A stretch of DNA of 64,000 bases, taken from contig NC_045145.1 of assembly GCF_008831285.2 (NCBI RefSeq), forward strand, positions 15,392,040 through 15,456,039, given 5' to 3'. This document shows positions 1-10,598 of the stretch, piece by piece. How positions within the stretch are numbered: the first letter of the stretch is position 1; the number at the start of each line of letters is the position of its first letter. A model generated the notes under the pieces. That model was not told where the DNA came from, ran no database searches, and saw only the letters and a program-made list of their open reading frames with translations. The stretch is from Nymphaea colorata (Eukaryota > Streptophyta > Magnoliopsida > Nymphaeales > Nymphaeaceae). Both the position numbers and the translations under genes were made by a program.

Positions 1-3000
1 GCCCCGTGAAGGAATGGAGACTAGTTTCGGGTTTTCTTCCTGTTTTTTTCCTACTCTGGTCATCCTAGAGTTCTTCTTTTTTCTTTTCCATTTCATTCTT
101 CTTGATGTTGCTGTTGTTATTTTTCTCCTCTGGAACTAGTTGCTTTAGTCACTGTGAGTGTGAATTTGCGCATGCTCGCATGATTTTGGTAAAACATGGA
201 GATGCGTGTGCATATAAGTGCTGATTGATTCCGGGGGATGAACAAATTGATTATAAGGATTTAGTTGCATGGAAGGATGTACATGGATCATTGCTTCATG
301 GTTTCGTGGTTGGTTGCTGTTGATGTATAATTTTTCTCGAGTCCTGTTTCAAGTTCAGGTTCTTGTGTTAATTTATGATTTCTTCTTTGTTCTGATATGA
401 TGTCTTGGGCAGTGGAGTCTCGTCTCTACACTTAATATTGCATTATAATTTTTCATGAAAACTTCCCAGCTGCTTATTTTACTAGCTTTGTAAGCTTTTG
501 GTCGTGGTAGACGCTTTATTTAAGGTTTTTTCATTACCATGTTTCTTCAACCACAGCGGCATGCTTCAGGAGAGCAAAGAAAAAATTTGGATAGACTAAA
601 ATGCCTAATAGATAAATCTGGACAGAGCTGTTAATTTCTTCTTTTGAAAAACGATGAGAGGTGGAATTAGTATTGAGTTTTATATGATTAGTTTTATTAG
701 TCAGATTTATGACTTGAGTCATCTAGCAAGTCTGCTAATGGGACAATTGAATCTGTGTTTCCACTTTATCAATTTTCATTTTCCCTTTTCAGTGAATCCT
801 TCCTTTTATTGTCTTCTTCTTCTTCTAACAAAGGTTAGCAAGATATTTCCTCCATTGATATTTTTGAAGTGAGAACTGGGAATCCTAGTCTGGTTAAACG
901 TTTTTACCTTGGAGGGTGCACAACCTTGCACATTTTACTCTCATCAGTTTGGTAGTCCAAATTCCAACTAGTCCGATTAGTCGGTTGTCTACTGATCTAA
1001 TTCTTAAACTGGTGATTGGTTTAACTAGTCAACTATCTAGTGTAAGCGTTCTTCAGCTGCCAAATTGTTGATCTTTGACCTTGACATCTGAAGCAGGGAT
1101 CAAAGTGCAGTATGACTGTAAGATTGTTCAATCTCTTATTATTTCTCTGCAACATGGTCCTGGTAAGGAATATAGGAATGTAGCCTTTGCATGACTAACA
1201 TATAGTGTCACATCATGTGCATGTGGAGAAAGAGAGGTCAGCTGTTCTTTGTCCTGAGGAATTATCAAACACTTATTCGGTGTCAAACCTCATGCAGTTC
1301 GCTTTTCAATTTTAATTTGTTATAAAGCAGGTTGGAGATGCTGCTCTCTTCTATCCTTCCTGTCTGCATGAAGGAAACAGTCCTTACACTCTCTTTTTCT
1401 GTATATATGGAACATTCAGCTATAGGAGAAATATGTATCATTAGATATTCTAGGCTTCTAGCAACAGTGTTAATTTTTTTGTGGTGTGGAATTAATCCAG
1501 GCCATTTTCTTGAATACTTTCTGTTTTCTTTCAGTTTTTATATACTTTGCATTAGTCATATATTAGAAGATCTTCACAAATATCGTTTATGGGTTTTAAA
1601 TGGCAAGGTTTTTCTTGGGTATAATATGATAAAGTTATTAAATTTTGAAACAATTAAAAAAATGAGATCCTAAAAAATAGAACACAGAAAATGTGAAAAT
1701 AAAAAAAAGTGTAAAAGAATGAGAGAAAACAAAAAATGAAAAAAAAAACACGTTTTGTGCATTTTTTATTCATTTTAGTGTCTTTTAAAAAGAAGTGTTT
1801 TATCTCCTTTTTTTGGCTGACTTGTTTTTTATGTTTTTAATGCTTTTTTTTAAAAAAAATATATGCTTTTTTCCATTCTTGTTTCTTAGTTGATTGATGC
1901 AACCACTTTGTTACATTCATCTTTCTTGTCCTTTTTTTTTTCTTGAATCATCAATACACTTTGTTCTTATGCCATTTAGAGTGGTGGTGTTCTATGCTCA
2001 TTAGTTTTTTCAACTGTATATATAAGGTTCATTTTCTGCTTGCTTTCTCAATTAGGCTTGGGTAGGCTTGTTTTATGGAAGAGGGAAGGGAAACTTCGGG
2101 TTCCTGTAGAACCCAGCTTTAGCAATTGCATAGAATTAATTTCTGGTAAAACTGGTTTTGCCAGAAGCCTGGTTTTACCTTGTTTTGTTGAGTAGAAGTA
2201 AATTTTCTTGGAGTTCTGCATACGCTCGAAAAAAATGTGCCCAAATTTTGGTTTCCACTGGCCGGTCATGGTTGATCATTCAGAACGTCACAAAAAGCAA
2301 AGATAATTTCACCATTTTTTGGGCTAGCCCTGTACATCCCTGTGACAACTTAACTCCTGCGTATTCTCCTGGTGAACTAGCCATGCATGGCTAGGTTTTA
2401 TCCAAATCTTGATTTGTGAGCACTGAACCATTAAGAATAAAACCTGGTACTTGGGTTTATGCCTAAGCCCTTGTCTTTATTCAGGTTGGGGTTATTATCT
2501 CCATGAAGACTAGCAAATTATTTATCATCAGTTGTTTTTTAGGTGTAATATTTTCCTTTATGAATTTGTGTCTTCCCCTATGAAATAGGAACTTGTTTCT
2601 GCTGATTTTGCCAAAGCTAATAGGCAGAGCAGGTTTGATAGGAATTTTTTAAGTCTTTTGGCTTTTTTACATTTTTAACTTGTTACCACTTTGCTCCAAT
2701 GTACGATGGAACTTCACATTTTTCTTTTTGTGTATGTGTGTTGGGAAGCAAGAGAGGGAGAGCAGGTTTTATTCATCTTGTGCTTGTTGCAATGTTCTGA
2801 CGTTGAAACTCTCAAATATTTATCTGGGGCCATAGTTTTGGGTTGTGCTTTTGGCACCAGTTGGTTGGTTGTTCAATGACTCATCCAGAGACTCTTATTG
2901 CCCTCAAGTTATAATGGTCGTTTCTATTTTTAGTTGTTTTCTTGGGTTTATGGAGCAAGGTTAGTTCAAAGTTAACGATATTGTGCACTATGAGTTAAAT

Positions 3001-3373
3001 TTGTCATCCCACATGTTTTTGGTCTCGATTGTGAAGATAGGTTATTTTCCTGCTGCTCTGGTTTATTTTGACTTTTTTCTTTCTATTCAATGCTAGTTTT
3101 CTTCTACACTGTCAGTTATTTTTACCCTTTAATGACACTCATAGGCTACACCATGTATGGGGATTTTATTGCATATAACTTGAGGTTTAGGTTATGTTTG
3201 GTAGCTTTTGCCTGCATAACCTGTCTTCTGTTTTGAGGTTGAAATTAATCTTCTGATTTTTTTTTTTTTTTTGGGTGGGGGTTGGTTGTGGTGGAGTGAC
3301 GGGGACTGTAAATTTTTCACTTATGTCTTGATGTATGATTAACCGTATGAATCCTTCTTTTCACAACTTGTAG
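1..3373 (+). other. Probable long 5' intron of the Y14 gene, no supported exon
   Basis: This 3.4 kb is AT-rich and T-rich on the + strand, as plant introns are, and runs into the Y14 acceptor at 3372-3373. Short open frames occur, for example at 1332-1673, but none resembles a known protein. A segment near 2053-2075 is the inverse complement of one near 4080-4100 (AAGCCTACCCAAGCCTAATT), suggesting two copies of one dispersed repeat in opposite orientation. Confidence 0.5.
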
Positions 3374-5075
3374 CTGTGGAGGGGTGGATTGTTTTGGTTA
3401 CTGGAGTTCATGAAGAGGCCCAAGAAGATGACTTACATGCAAAATTTGGTGACTGTGGAGAGATCAAGAATTTGCACCTCAATCTTGATCGCCGCACTGG
3501 TTTTGTTAAGGTGACTATGATTGTTTTTCTCTTTTTCTGATGAATATGTGTATGAAACTTATTACGTGTTGTTTACAGATAATTAAATGTTTCATTGATT
3601 CTTAGTTTGTTACTTTCCTATTGTTGGCCTTGACTTTGTGGCAAGTAGGCTTCATGCGTTGATGTCTTGGGTTTTGAGACATCGACCATTCAATGTCCTG
3701 CTATAGGAAAGAGGTCCAAGGATTGGCATAGGAAAGATGATACTCGATGTTGCTGATCAAGGGTTGTCCTCGTACTCCAAAATTGCTTTTGGATAAACTT
3801 TTGTTAATTGTCTGGATTAACGTCCAAGGACAAAGAAGCATGTGTTCTGAAATCTTGTAGACGATAACTGATTCTGCCGTTCTGCTATTCTGAACGTCTG
3901 TTTTTTTCTTCAGAATTGAACTATGGCATTTGTCCATCTGGTTAGGGGATAAGTTGATGGCACATGCTTAGTTTTCAAAATCCAGACTAATTAGCCAACT
4001 AATTGATTTTTTTGAGTTGGTTATGGACCGTGACTAGTTGGTCACGGTCATGCTTAGTGTTCAAGCCAGTGACTCAAACGAAGCCTACCCAAGCCTAATT
4101 GATTGGTCATGCTTAGTATTCAAGCCAGTGACTAGTTGGTCAGAGTAGTCAATGGGTCAGTGGGCCTAGTCAATGATCAACCAGCTAATTCTTATATAAA
4201 TATGTGTGTGCATTCTTTGCATAAATGTGTATGTTATTGCATCTATTTCCATGTAATTGTGTAAAACTATATATTTGTTTATTTATAGACAGTGGACTTG
4301 GGAGTCTTGGACTGAATCAGATCGATTAGTCCAAATTAGTTTTCTTTGGTCTTGAACAACTTGTGTCTGACTTTCGATTATTTAGCATATAATTTCCTTA
4401 ATTTGTTCATCCTTTTTCTCTTAAAAGTACGGTTCCCTTGCTAGATATAGTGCTTATCATGTGACAATTGCCTTGAACATTGGATTACAGCCCTTTGGCC
4501 GTCTAGTCTCCATATTTCAGTAGGGACCCGTGGTTTGATCTCCAATCCCTTCTCCTCTCTCTCCCTAGGGCATCCCCTTTTCCTTTTCCCTAACAAGTTT
4601 TAGGCTGACCTGTCTTGGTGGATTCCTTTATCAGAAATGATATGGTCACAGAATTTCATTTCTTTTACCGGATGTTGACTCTTTGTACAATAACTAACTT
4701 GTATTTAAGAACAACATTTTTTCACTTGAAGGAAAATGTCACGCCAATATCCCGATTACTCTTGTGCAGGGCTATGCATTGATAGAGTATGAGAATATAG
4801 AGGAAGCACGGGCTGCTATAGAAACCTTGAATGGAACTGAGCTTCTCACGCAAACTATATCTGTTGATTGGGCTTTCAGCAATGGACCCTTCAGGCGCAG
4901 AAACATGAGGAGGAGGTTGCCGCCTAAATTAACCCCTTTTTATATTTATTATGCATTTTATTTTGTGCTGTTATAATTCGTGCAGCTACCACCATTTAAA
5001 CTCTTGTGAAATTGTTTTCCCCGCAGGTCTCCACGTGGGCACCGTTCTAGGAGCCCTCCTAGGAGAAGATACTAA
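3374..5075 (+). CDS. Y14: Y14/RBM8A exon-junction-complex RNA-binding protein (3' part, 5' exon(s) missing)
   Basis: Three exons are visible: 3374-3510, 4770-4915 and 5027-5075 (stop TAA 5073-5075). They join in phase to give an RRM followed by a short RS-type tail. The first exon encodes the start of the RRM ([20 protein letters not shown]) and the RNP-like [13 protein letters not shown]. The second gives [13 protein letters not shown] and [16 protein letters not shown]. The third gives the tail [15 protein letters not shown]. This is the plant Y14 signature. In the family, Y14 pairs with MAGO in the exon junction complex, marks spliced mRNA in the nucleus, and affects export and NMD. The exon at 3374 begins in phase 2, so an upstream exon with the acidic N-terminus must exist. 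I could not find it in 1-3373, and it probably lies left of the window. The window's first bases followed by GTGAAG could be its donor, but this is a guess. The donor at 4916 (GTTGCC) is not a strong consensus. Confidence 0.93.
4026..4133. repeat. Hairpin plus imperfect 59-bp-period duplication in a Y14 intron
   Basis: A perfect 9-bp stem (GACCGTGAC at 4026-4034, GTCACGGTC at 4041-4049) with a 6-nt loop precedes two 29-bp copies. The copies start GGTCATGCTTAGT, lie at 4046-4074 and 4105-4133, and differ at one base. The surrounding intron is full of ACTAGT/TAGTC words. It looks like a remnant of a dispersed repeat, of unknown family. Confidence 0.6.
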
Positions 5076-6200
5076 GCGTGTTGGTTTTCTTGGGGATCTA
5101 TGGAGAACTTGGTGCTTGCGGCGTGTGCTTGTTGTAGCAACTGTTCCCTGCATGGGAATACACCCTGATATCTTGACTTTTTCAATTGTAAGGTTGCTTG
5201 CGGATGGATTTATTGGGCTTTAGTATTTTCGTGCCTCTGTTCACTTTGATTTTGTACTTTGGTTGATGTGTAATTAGCTCTTCTGGTTGTCACCATTGAA
5301 GAGACGAATGTGGTGAATTTTAGGGATCACAGTGGCTTGAGAAGGGAATTATGAGTGGCTAAGTTCAATTTCATGGTTAATTTTTTCTGTTGAATGTCAT
5401 GGTTGACAAGTTGTCGGTTTGTCACGGAGTGGTGGGATGGTTGTACACGATTTGAAAGCTGCTTCTACGGGAAAGTTTCATATGCCCTGCATATATGTCA
5501 AAAGGGATTTGTGAGTGGGATTCGCATTTGGAATCTGGTAAATGGAAAACGAGGGGACGCACTGGTCCTGTGGTGTCTATATTCTGTCGACCCTTTGTGT
5601 TGGCCTTCTTTCGGACGAGAGGCAAGTTAGCTGGGTAGTACTATCATTGACTGTTGCAGAGTTGCGGCGGAACCTCTCTCCCTCCCTCTCGTGCACGTGC
5701 ACGTTCTTTCGGACGCGAGGCAACTTAGCTGGTAGGATAAATTTTCCATGGGCTGCACTTCTCTCATTGAATTTGCGAGTCTCCTTCTCTCCTGGATGTA
5801 TGGTATGTTATCGGGAGTTTGCCGGACCCCCTTGTATTCATTGTTTGGATTAAGAATAGAAACAATAGAATGAAGTTAATGTGGTGTCAAGTCCAGCAGA
5901 GGAGAGCAACTGTTCATTAATTTTGAGTGAATAAAAGTGGACAAAACATGATAATGATCAATGGATCATTGCTCATGCTTTTGCAGACAAGGTCAAAGGG
6001 TTAAAAGTCCATTCTTTACTTTTAGTTTCATTATCCGGCTCGAATCTTCCGAGTTTAGAATTTGTCTTTACCGGTTTATTAACTGCCCCAGCATTTCATT
6101 CGGCGTGCTTGCTTGCATAGAAAAAAACAAAATCCAAGCAAATATCGCACTTGAGAATTTTACCTTGAAAATTTGGTTCTTTACCTTTTGATAGGAAAAA
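5076..6200 (+). other. Y14 3' UTR and downstream non-coding sequence
   Basis: No gene is supported here. The first 100-250 bases are presumably the Y14 3' UTR. A degenerate direct repeat of about 30 bp (TTCTTTCGGACG, then GAGGCAA and TTAGCTGG) lies at 5606-5635 and 5704-5733. Open frames such as 5542-5853 have no recognisable domain. Confidence 0.5.
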
Positions 6201-6204
6201 TAGT

Positions 6205-7362
6205 CTCTACCGCGGTACGGATGTGGGTAGGTCGTTTTTACAAATCTTCATACAGTGGTACGGTAATAATATTATTTTTTAATTAAAAAATTTGTAAATT
6301 AAAAAAATGATAATATCGTCACATAAATAAGATAAAATCCCTTTCATAGTTCATTGTATGAAGATAGAGAAAACATATAATGTTTCTTTCATAGTTCATA
6401 CATATAATCTCATAAAAATAAGGAAATCAGATACGAAGCAGTGAACATACCGAACTACAAAAACAAAATTTGACACCTAAATAAATGTGAGCTCAAGAAA
6501 TGCTTATAGCTTTAACCAAAAGGGTTTTAACCCAAAATTAAATGACTTCATTCTACACACATCTGATAAGATTCCTAAACCACTATAATAAGAAGATCAA
6601 TTAACCAACAAACAAGCTCGACACCTCCTTACTCAAGAGGTCTGCAGTTCTTATTCTAGGAAATCAAAATTGTTGTAAAGACAATTACAGAGAGCTATGA
6701 GGCAAAAATCTTTTTAATTAACCAACAAACAAGAAACTCAGAATAACAAAGAAAACTAAAATGAGAATAAATTACACCTTTTTGCATCCACTAGGGCGAA
6801 TTCGTTCAAGATTGGGGAAAACGCCTAAATTGGATAGTTCTCTCCTTGATGGTTCTGCAGTCGGTAGGGAAATCCAACCGAATCCTATGGGTATTGGCCA
6901 AAAAATCAGAGATGAGGTGTATCACTGTATCGGTGGAAACAGAAAAGATTAAAACAAGACCTACCTGGAACTTGATTGCTGATGGTGGAGGGGAAAAACA
7001 GGCAGCGTATCTTCTCGTCGCCGGAAAACAGCCGCCGGTTGCTATCTTGTAAAATGCGATGGAAGAGGAACCCTAACAACGAAGGGAGAAACCGAACGCC
7101 TCCGTCGCCCACTCACCGTCCGTCGCCGGTCGCCGTCCGCCGCCGCTGCCCAACAAATCGCAACCTCCAAAAAGCCGCCGTTGGAACGCTCGAGAGGCGG
7201 AGAGGGAGAACGGAGAAGACGATGAGGTCGGCTGCGTCGAGTAACTCGAGTTCGTTTTTTTCATTATGATATGGTTTGGATCTGGTTCAGATCCAAACGT
7301 ATCACAGCGTACCGACGTACCGGTACCGGTACGCGAGCCGACCTGGCGTACCGCGGTGACAT
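6205..7362. mobile_element. Possible non-autonomous element bounded by inverted ACCGCGGTAC ends
   Basis: The left boundary carries TACCGCGGTACG near 6209-6220. The right boundary carries, in inverse order, a run of GTACCGGTACC-type words (about 7305-7335) ending in GTACCGCGGTGAC near 7350. Between them, an AT-rich left half gives way to a GC-rich block (about 7060-7255) with short open frames on both strands and no recognised domain. A perfect 11-bp stem (GTTTGGATCTG at 7274-7284, CAGATCCAAAC at 7288-7298, 3-nt loop) sits by the right boundary. No target-site duplication could be confirmed. The word structure suggests a transposable-element fragment, but I cannot assign a family. Confidence 0.3.
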
Positions 7363-7440
7363 ACTCGAGATAAATCGTCCTAAAGAAAGAAAATAAATCA
7401 ACCTTGCCTAGTTCATTGTGCCAACCCCTTTAGAGATAAA

Positions 7441-7554
7441 TCGTCGTAAAGAAGAAACAACCAAAAACAAAAGTTAAACGGGCATTGGTTGGACCAATCG
7501 TCGTAAAGAAGAAACAACCAAAAACAAAAGTTAAACGGGCATTTGTTGGACCTG
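7441..7554. repeat. Two-copy tandem repeat, period 57 bp
   Basis: Units 7441-7497 and 7498-7554 both begin TCGTCGTAAAGAAGAAACAA and are nearly identical. A partial, more diverged copy (GATAAATCGTCCTAAAGAAA) lies just upstream at about 7370-7390. No coding role is seen. Confidence 0.85.
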
Positions 7555-8201
7555 CATTTATCTGGTCGTATCTAAGTCTTGCCTCTGCTACAAAGTAATC
7601 AGACTTTACCTCTTCCGCAAAAGCATGTGATTGGAGTAATCAAAATGTTGAAAAGCAAAAACCAGAGACTTTTAAGAAGCCAAAGTTTTTATTGTTATCT
7701 AGTGAAAATCAGTCGTTCGTCAGGGAATAGTGAAAAATTGTTAGCACCCACCCCCTTGCGAACAAATCATGATGTCCTGGTCGACCTAGCTGTTATTCAG
7801 TAGAGGTTTTCGAACTTATTTGCACAAATTACTGGCATGACAAGTCCTTCACTCGGAGTTACTGTATTTGATCTTCTGATAACATCTTAGTTCATTACCA
7901 AAACGAGAAAAGGAACAACTTGTAATGAAAGGTCCTCACTAGCATCACATTATACAGCAGAATATTACAAGAAAATACAAACCTAAAGGTAACTAACTTA
8001 GCAGCTTATGCATAAAGTAGCAGTCCAGGTGTTGGAGATTAACAATGTGAAGCATCACTAGGAGTGCACTTCTGTTTAGAAACAGCACAGATGCGGCAAT
8101 GCTGACAGGTGACAAACCTTGGGCCTGACACTGTAAAGTACCGTTCAACATCTGAACTGTCTGAACTCGAATTTGGTGCTTAAGGATAATCGACAAACTT
8201 A
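7555..8201. other. 3' flank of the receptor-kinase gene
   Basis: Non-coding. It lies directly downstream of the receptor-kinase stop codon on the minus strand and should hold that gene's 3' UTR. No domain-bearing open frame is seen. Confidence 0.5.
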
Positions 8202-10598
8202 TTATGCATCTGCCGTCTTGGGAGCACTATTCTTCTGGCCGGGGAGGGGCGACAGGGAGGGAGAAGGTCCCAAGAAGAAGATGGTGGCCTGGGGTGGCTC
8301 CACGATATCAACAGTCCCTTCCAGCATCTTGGCGACCTTCCCCATGGAGGGCCGCATCTCAGGCCGATCCTGGAGGCACCAAATTGCCGTCTTCACCATC
8401 CTGTCCACTATCTTAGAATGCTGACGGCAGTCGTATGACTGAAGCAGCCTGGGGTCTAAGATGTCTTCCACCTTCTTCTCGACACAAGCCTTCTCATAGG
8501 CCCATTTGGGCAGATACCACTCACAACTCTCCATGGAAGATTGCTGAAACTCCATATTTCGAATGCCACAGACGATCTCAAGCAGTACCATCCCGAAGCT
8601 GTACACATCCGCCTTTGCCGTGATCGTTGGGTTGATGCCGGCCCATTCCGGTGCCAAGTACCCACGAGTTCCCCGTATTCCTGACATGCTCACCATGTCT
8701 GCCTTCGTGGCCAGCTTAGCTAAACCGAAATCTGAGACTTTGGGGCAGAAATCATTCTCTAGAAGGATGTTCTCTGGCTTAATATCACAGTGAAGCACCC
8801 ACTCGCGGCACTCTTCGTGAAGGTAAGCGATGGCCCTCGCCACGCCTATGGCGATGCGATAGCGTGTGCTCCAGTCAAGCATGGGAGCCTCTGCAACGCC
8901 TTGCTCTCTGACTGCAGCCGGGAAGAGGAACTTGTTAAGGGAGCCGTTGGGAACGTACTCATAGACAAGAAGCCTCTGCCCCTTCTCGGCGCAGAAACCC
9001 CATAGGCGCACCAAGTTGAGGTGGTGCAATCGAGCAATGATGGCCGCTTCGGCCCAGAACTCAGCGTCGCTGCTGCAGCGGGAAGAGAACTTGAGCCGCT
9101 TCACGGCGACGACCCGGTGGTCAGGTAGCTCGCCTTTGTACACCGTGCCGAATCCACCAGAGCCTATCTCGTGGCTGAAGTCGTCGGTGGCAGCCGTGAG
9201 CTCGGCAAGGGTGAAGCGCCTAAGAGGCAGCTGATCCAGACCGAGGTTTCCTGCCGACTCCCTGTAGTGGGTGTGCCTCCGAATGAAGGTCCAGAAGAAA
9301 GCCATTGCTCCAAGGAGCTCAAGAGCGAAGAAGCAGCAGACGATGGCGAGGTTTCTGTTCCTCGGATTGGACATATCGGGGGCTTCCGGCAGCAGGAGGC
9401 GAACAGGGCACGTCGTGTTCACCAGTTCCGTCAGGCCGGTGAAGTTGGTGATCGCGTTCTCGCGCTTCGACACGCGGATGTACGCCGCTGTCAGCGTTCC
9501 AGGCGACCAGCGCCCCTCGAGCAATTGTTCGAGGTGCGCACAGTATCCGCTGCCGTCAAATTGGTAGACGAAGCCGCGACAGGATGGTTGGTCCAAGCAG
9601 CCCGTCTCACAGTTGGACAGAGTTGGAGCCGAGGTAACGTTCGGGTTGAGACCCTTTGTGAAGTTGACAAAGTCTAGTTGCAGGAACCTGGTTTCAGCAG
9701 GGGCAGTGATATTGATTATGGGCTCGCATCTACTTCCCGCCGTGCGACGGAAACCAGGCGGGCAGACGCAGGAGACTTGGTCATCAACGTCGCTCATGCA
9801 AATGGAGTTGAGACCACAGAGGCCGGGAACGCGACAAAGGTTGGGAATCAACCGCCAGACGATGAACCAGCGCCCGTTGGCTGGATTCATGCTATAGACC
9901 CTCAGATTGCCGTCTGGATCAAGAGTCAGCCGGCGCAACGTGTCGTTTTCCCCGAAATCGGCAAGATAATAGTCCCCGGTTTTCGCTTTCAGAAGGCCGT
10001 CGCTTGTCAGATTCGTTAGAGGCCCCTTGTCGATGTTTCCGTACTTCTCATCGTAGAAGCTCAGTGAGGTCCAGTTCACGAGATTATAGAAGCCAGATCT
10101 GTAGTCAGCGAGGCTCCTTCTGGCGACGAGATTGATGGATGGAAGCGTCTGGCCGGGGAGAATGGTGTCCATCGGATCGTCGAAGCTGGTCCAACTATCA
10201 AACTGGAGGCCGCCGGTCTCCTCTAGCACCAATTTTGTTGAGTTGGAACTGGCAGTAGCGTTGACCGAGATCGTCGTCGGGCTGAGGATGAGCTTCCCAT
10301 CTTTGGAGAAGACTAGCGAGGACGAGTTGCTCACAGGGGAGTCACGGTTCATGGCCCAAACGATAGTTTCGTTGGATTGTCGGTACCAGACGGCAAAGAG
10401 GAAGAGATGGGGAGATGTCGGGAGGGGCCGGAACCCGGCGGCGAAGCTGCCGCCTGGGGAGACTAGCACTCTGTTCTGGTCTACTCGCCAGGGTGAGTCT
10501 TGGATGGAGAAAGAGGTGAAGTTTACATACTGGTCGGATATTGCAGCGGCAGAGAAGATGGGGAGGAAGAGAAGAACGGTAACGGCGAAGGCGGCCAT
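8202..10598 (-). CDS. G-type lectin S-domain receptor-like serine/threonine kinase (intronless)
   Basis: A single-exon gene of 798 aa from the ATG at 10596-10598. I prefer this start because it opens a signal peptide (MAAFAVTVLLFLPIFSAAA). The frame stays open for 37 more codons to 10709, but those residues look like 5' UTR. Approximate domains: B-lectin 24-140 (FAVWYRQSN, IVWAMNRDSPV), EGF-like 257-292 (CGLNSIC, CVCPPGF), PAN/apple 325-380 (cysteine-rich), one membrane span 416-438, kinase 475-755. The kinase keeps the Gly loop ([11 protein letters not shown]), the VAVKRL lysine, DFGLAK and APEW. The catalytic loop is HCDIKPEN, so the arginine before the catalytic Asp is replaced by Cys: a non-RD kinase. 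Family members sit in the plasma membrane and act in defence or self/non-self signalling. The ligand is unknown. GC is well above the flanks. A broken relative of its 5' end lies about 2 kb upstream. Confidence 0.95.
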   Translation of the reverse strand: MAAFAVTVLLFLPIFSAAAISDQYVNFTSFSIQDSPWRVDQNRVLVSPGGSFAAGFRPLPTSPHLFLFAVWYRQSNETIVWAMNRDSPVSNSSSLVFSKDGKLILSPTTISVNATASSNSTKLVLEETGGLQFDSWTSFDDPMDTILPGQTLPSINLVARRSLADYRSGFYNLVNWTSLSFYDEKYGNIDKGPLTNLTSDGLLKAKTGDYYLADFGENDTLRRLTLDPDGNLRVYSMNPANGRWFIVWRLIPNLCRVPGLCGLNSICMSDVDDQVSCVCPPGFRRTAGSRCEPIINITAPAETRFLQLDFVNFTKGLNPNVTSAPTLSNCETGCLDQPSCRGFVYQFDGSGYCAHLEQLLEGRWSPGTLTAAYIRVSKRENAITNFTGLTELVNTTCPVRLLLPEAPDMSNPRNRNLAIVCCFFALELLGAMAFFWTFIRRHTHYRESAGNLGLDQLPLRRFTLAELTAATDDFSHEIGSGGFGTVYKGELPDHRVVAVKRLKFSSRCSSDAEFWAEAAIIARLHHLNLVRLWGFCAEKGQRLLVYEYVPNGSLNKFLFPAAVREQGVAEAPMLDWSTRYRIAIGVARAIAYLHEECREWVLHCDIKPENILLENDFCPKVSDFGLAKLATKADMVSMSGIRGTRGYLAPEWAGINPTITAKADVYSFGMVLLEIVCGIRNMEFQQSSMESCEWYLPKWAYEKACVEKKVEDILDPRLLQSYDCRQHSKIVDRMVKTAIWCLQDRPEMRPSMGKVAKMLEGTVDIVEPPQATIFFLGPSPSLSPLPGQKNSAPKTADA

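Noticed and set aside
1332-1673. 113-codon plus-strand frame upstream of Y14
   Set aside because: AT-rich, hydrophobic, with no domain, and inside a probable intron. It does not resemble the acidic Y14 N-terminus.
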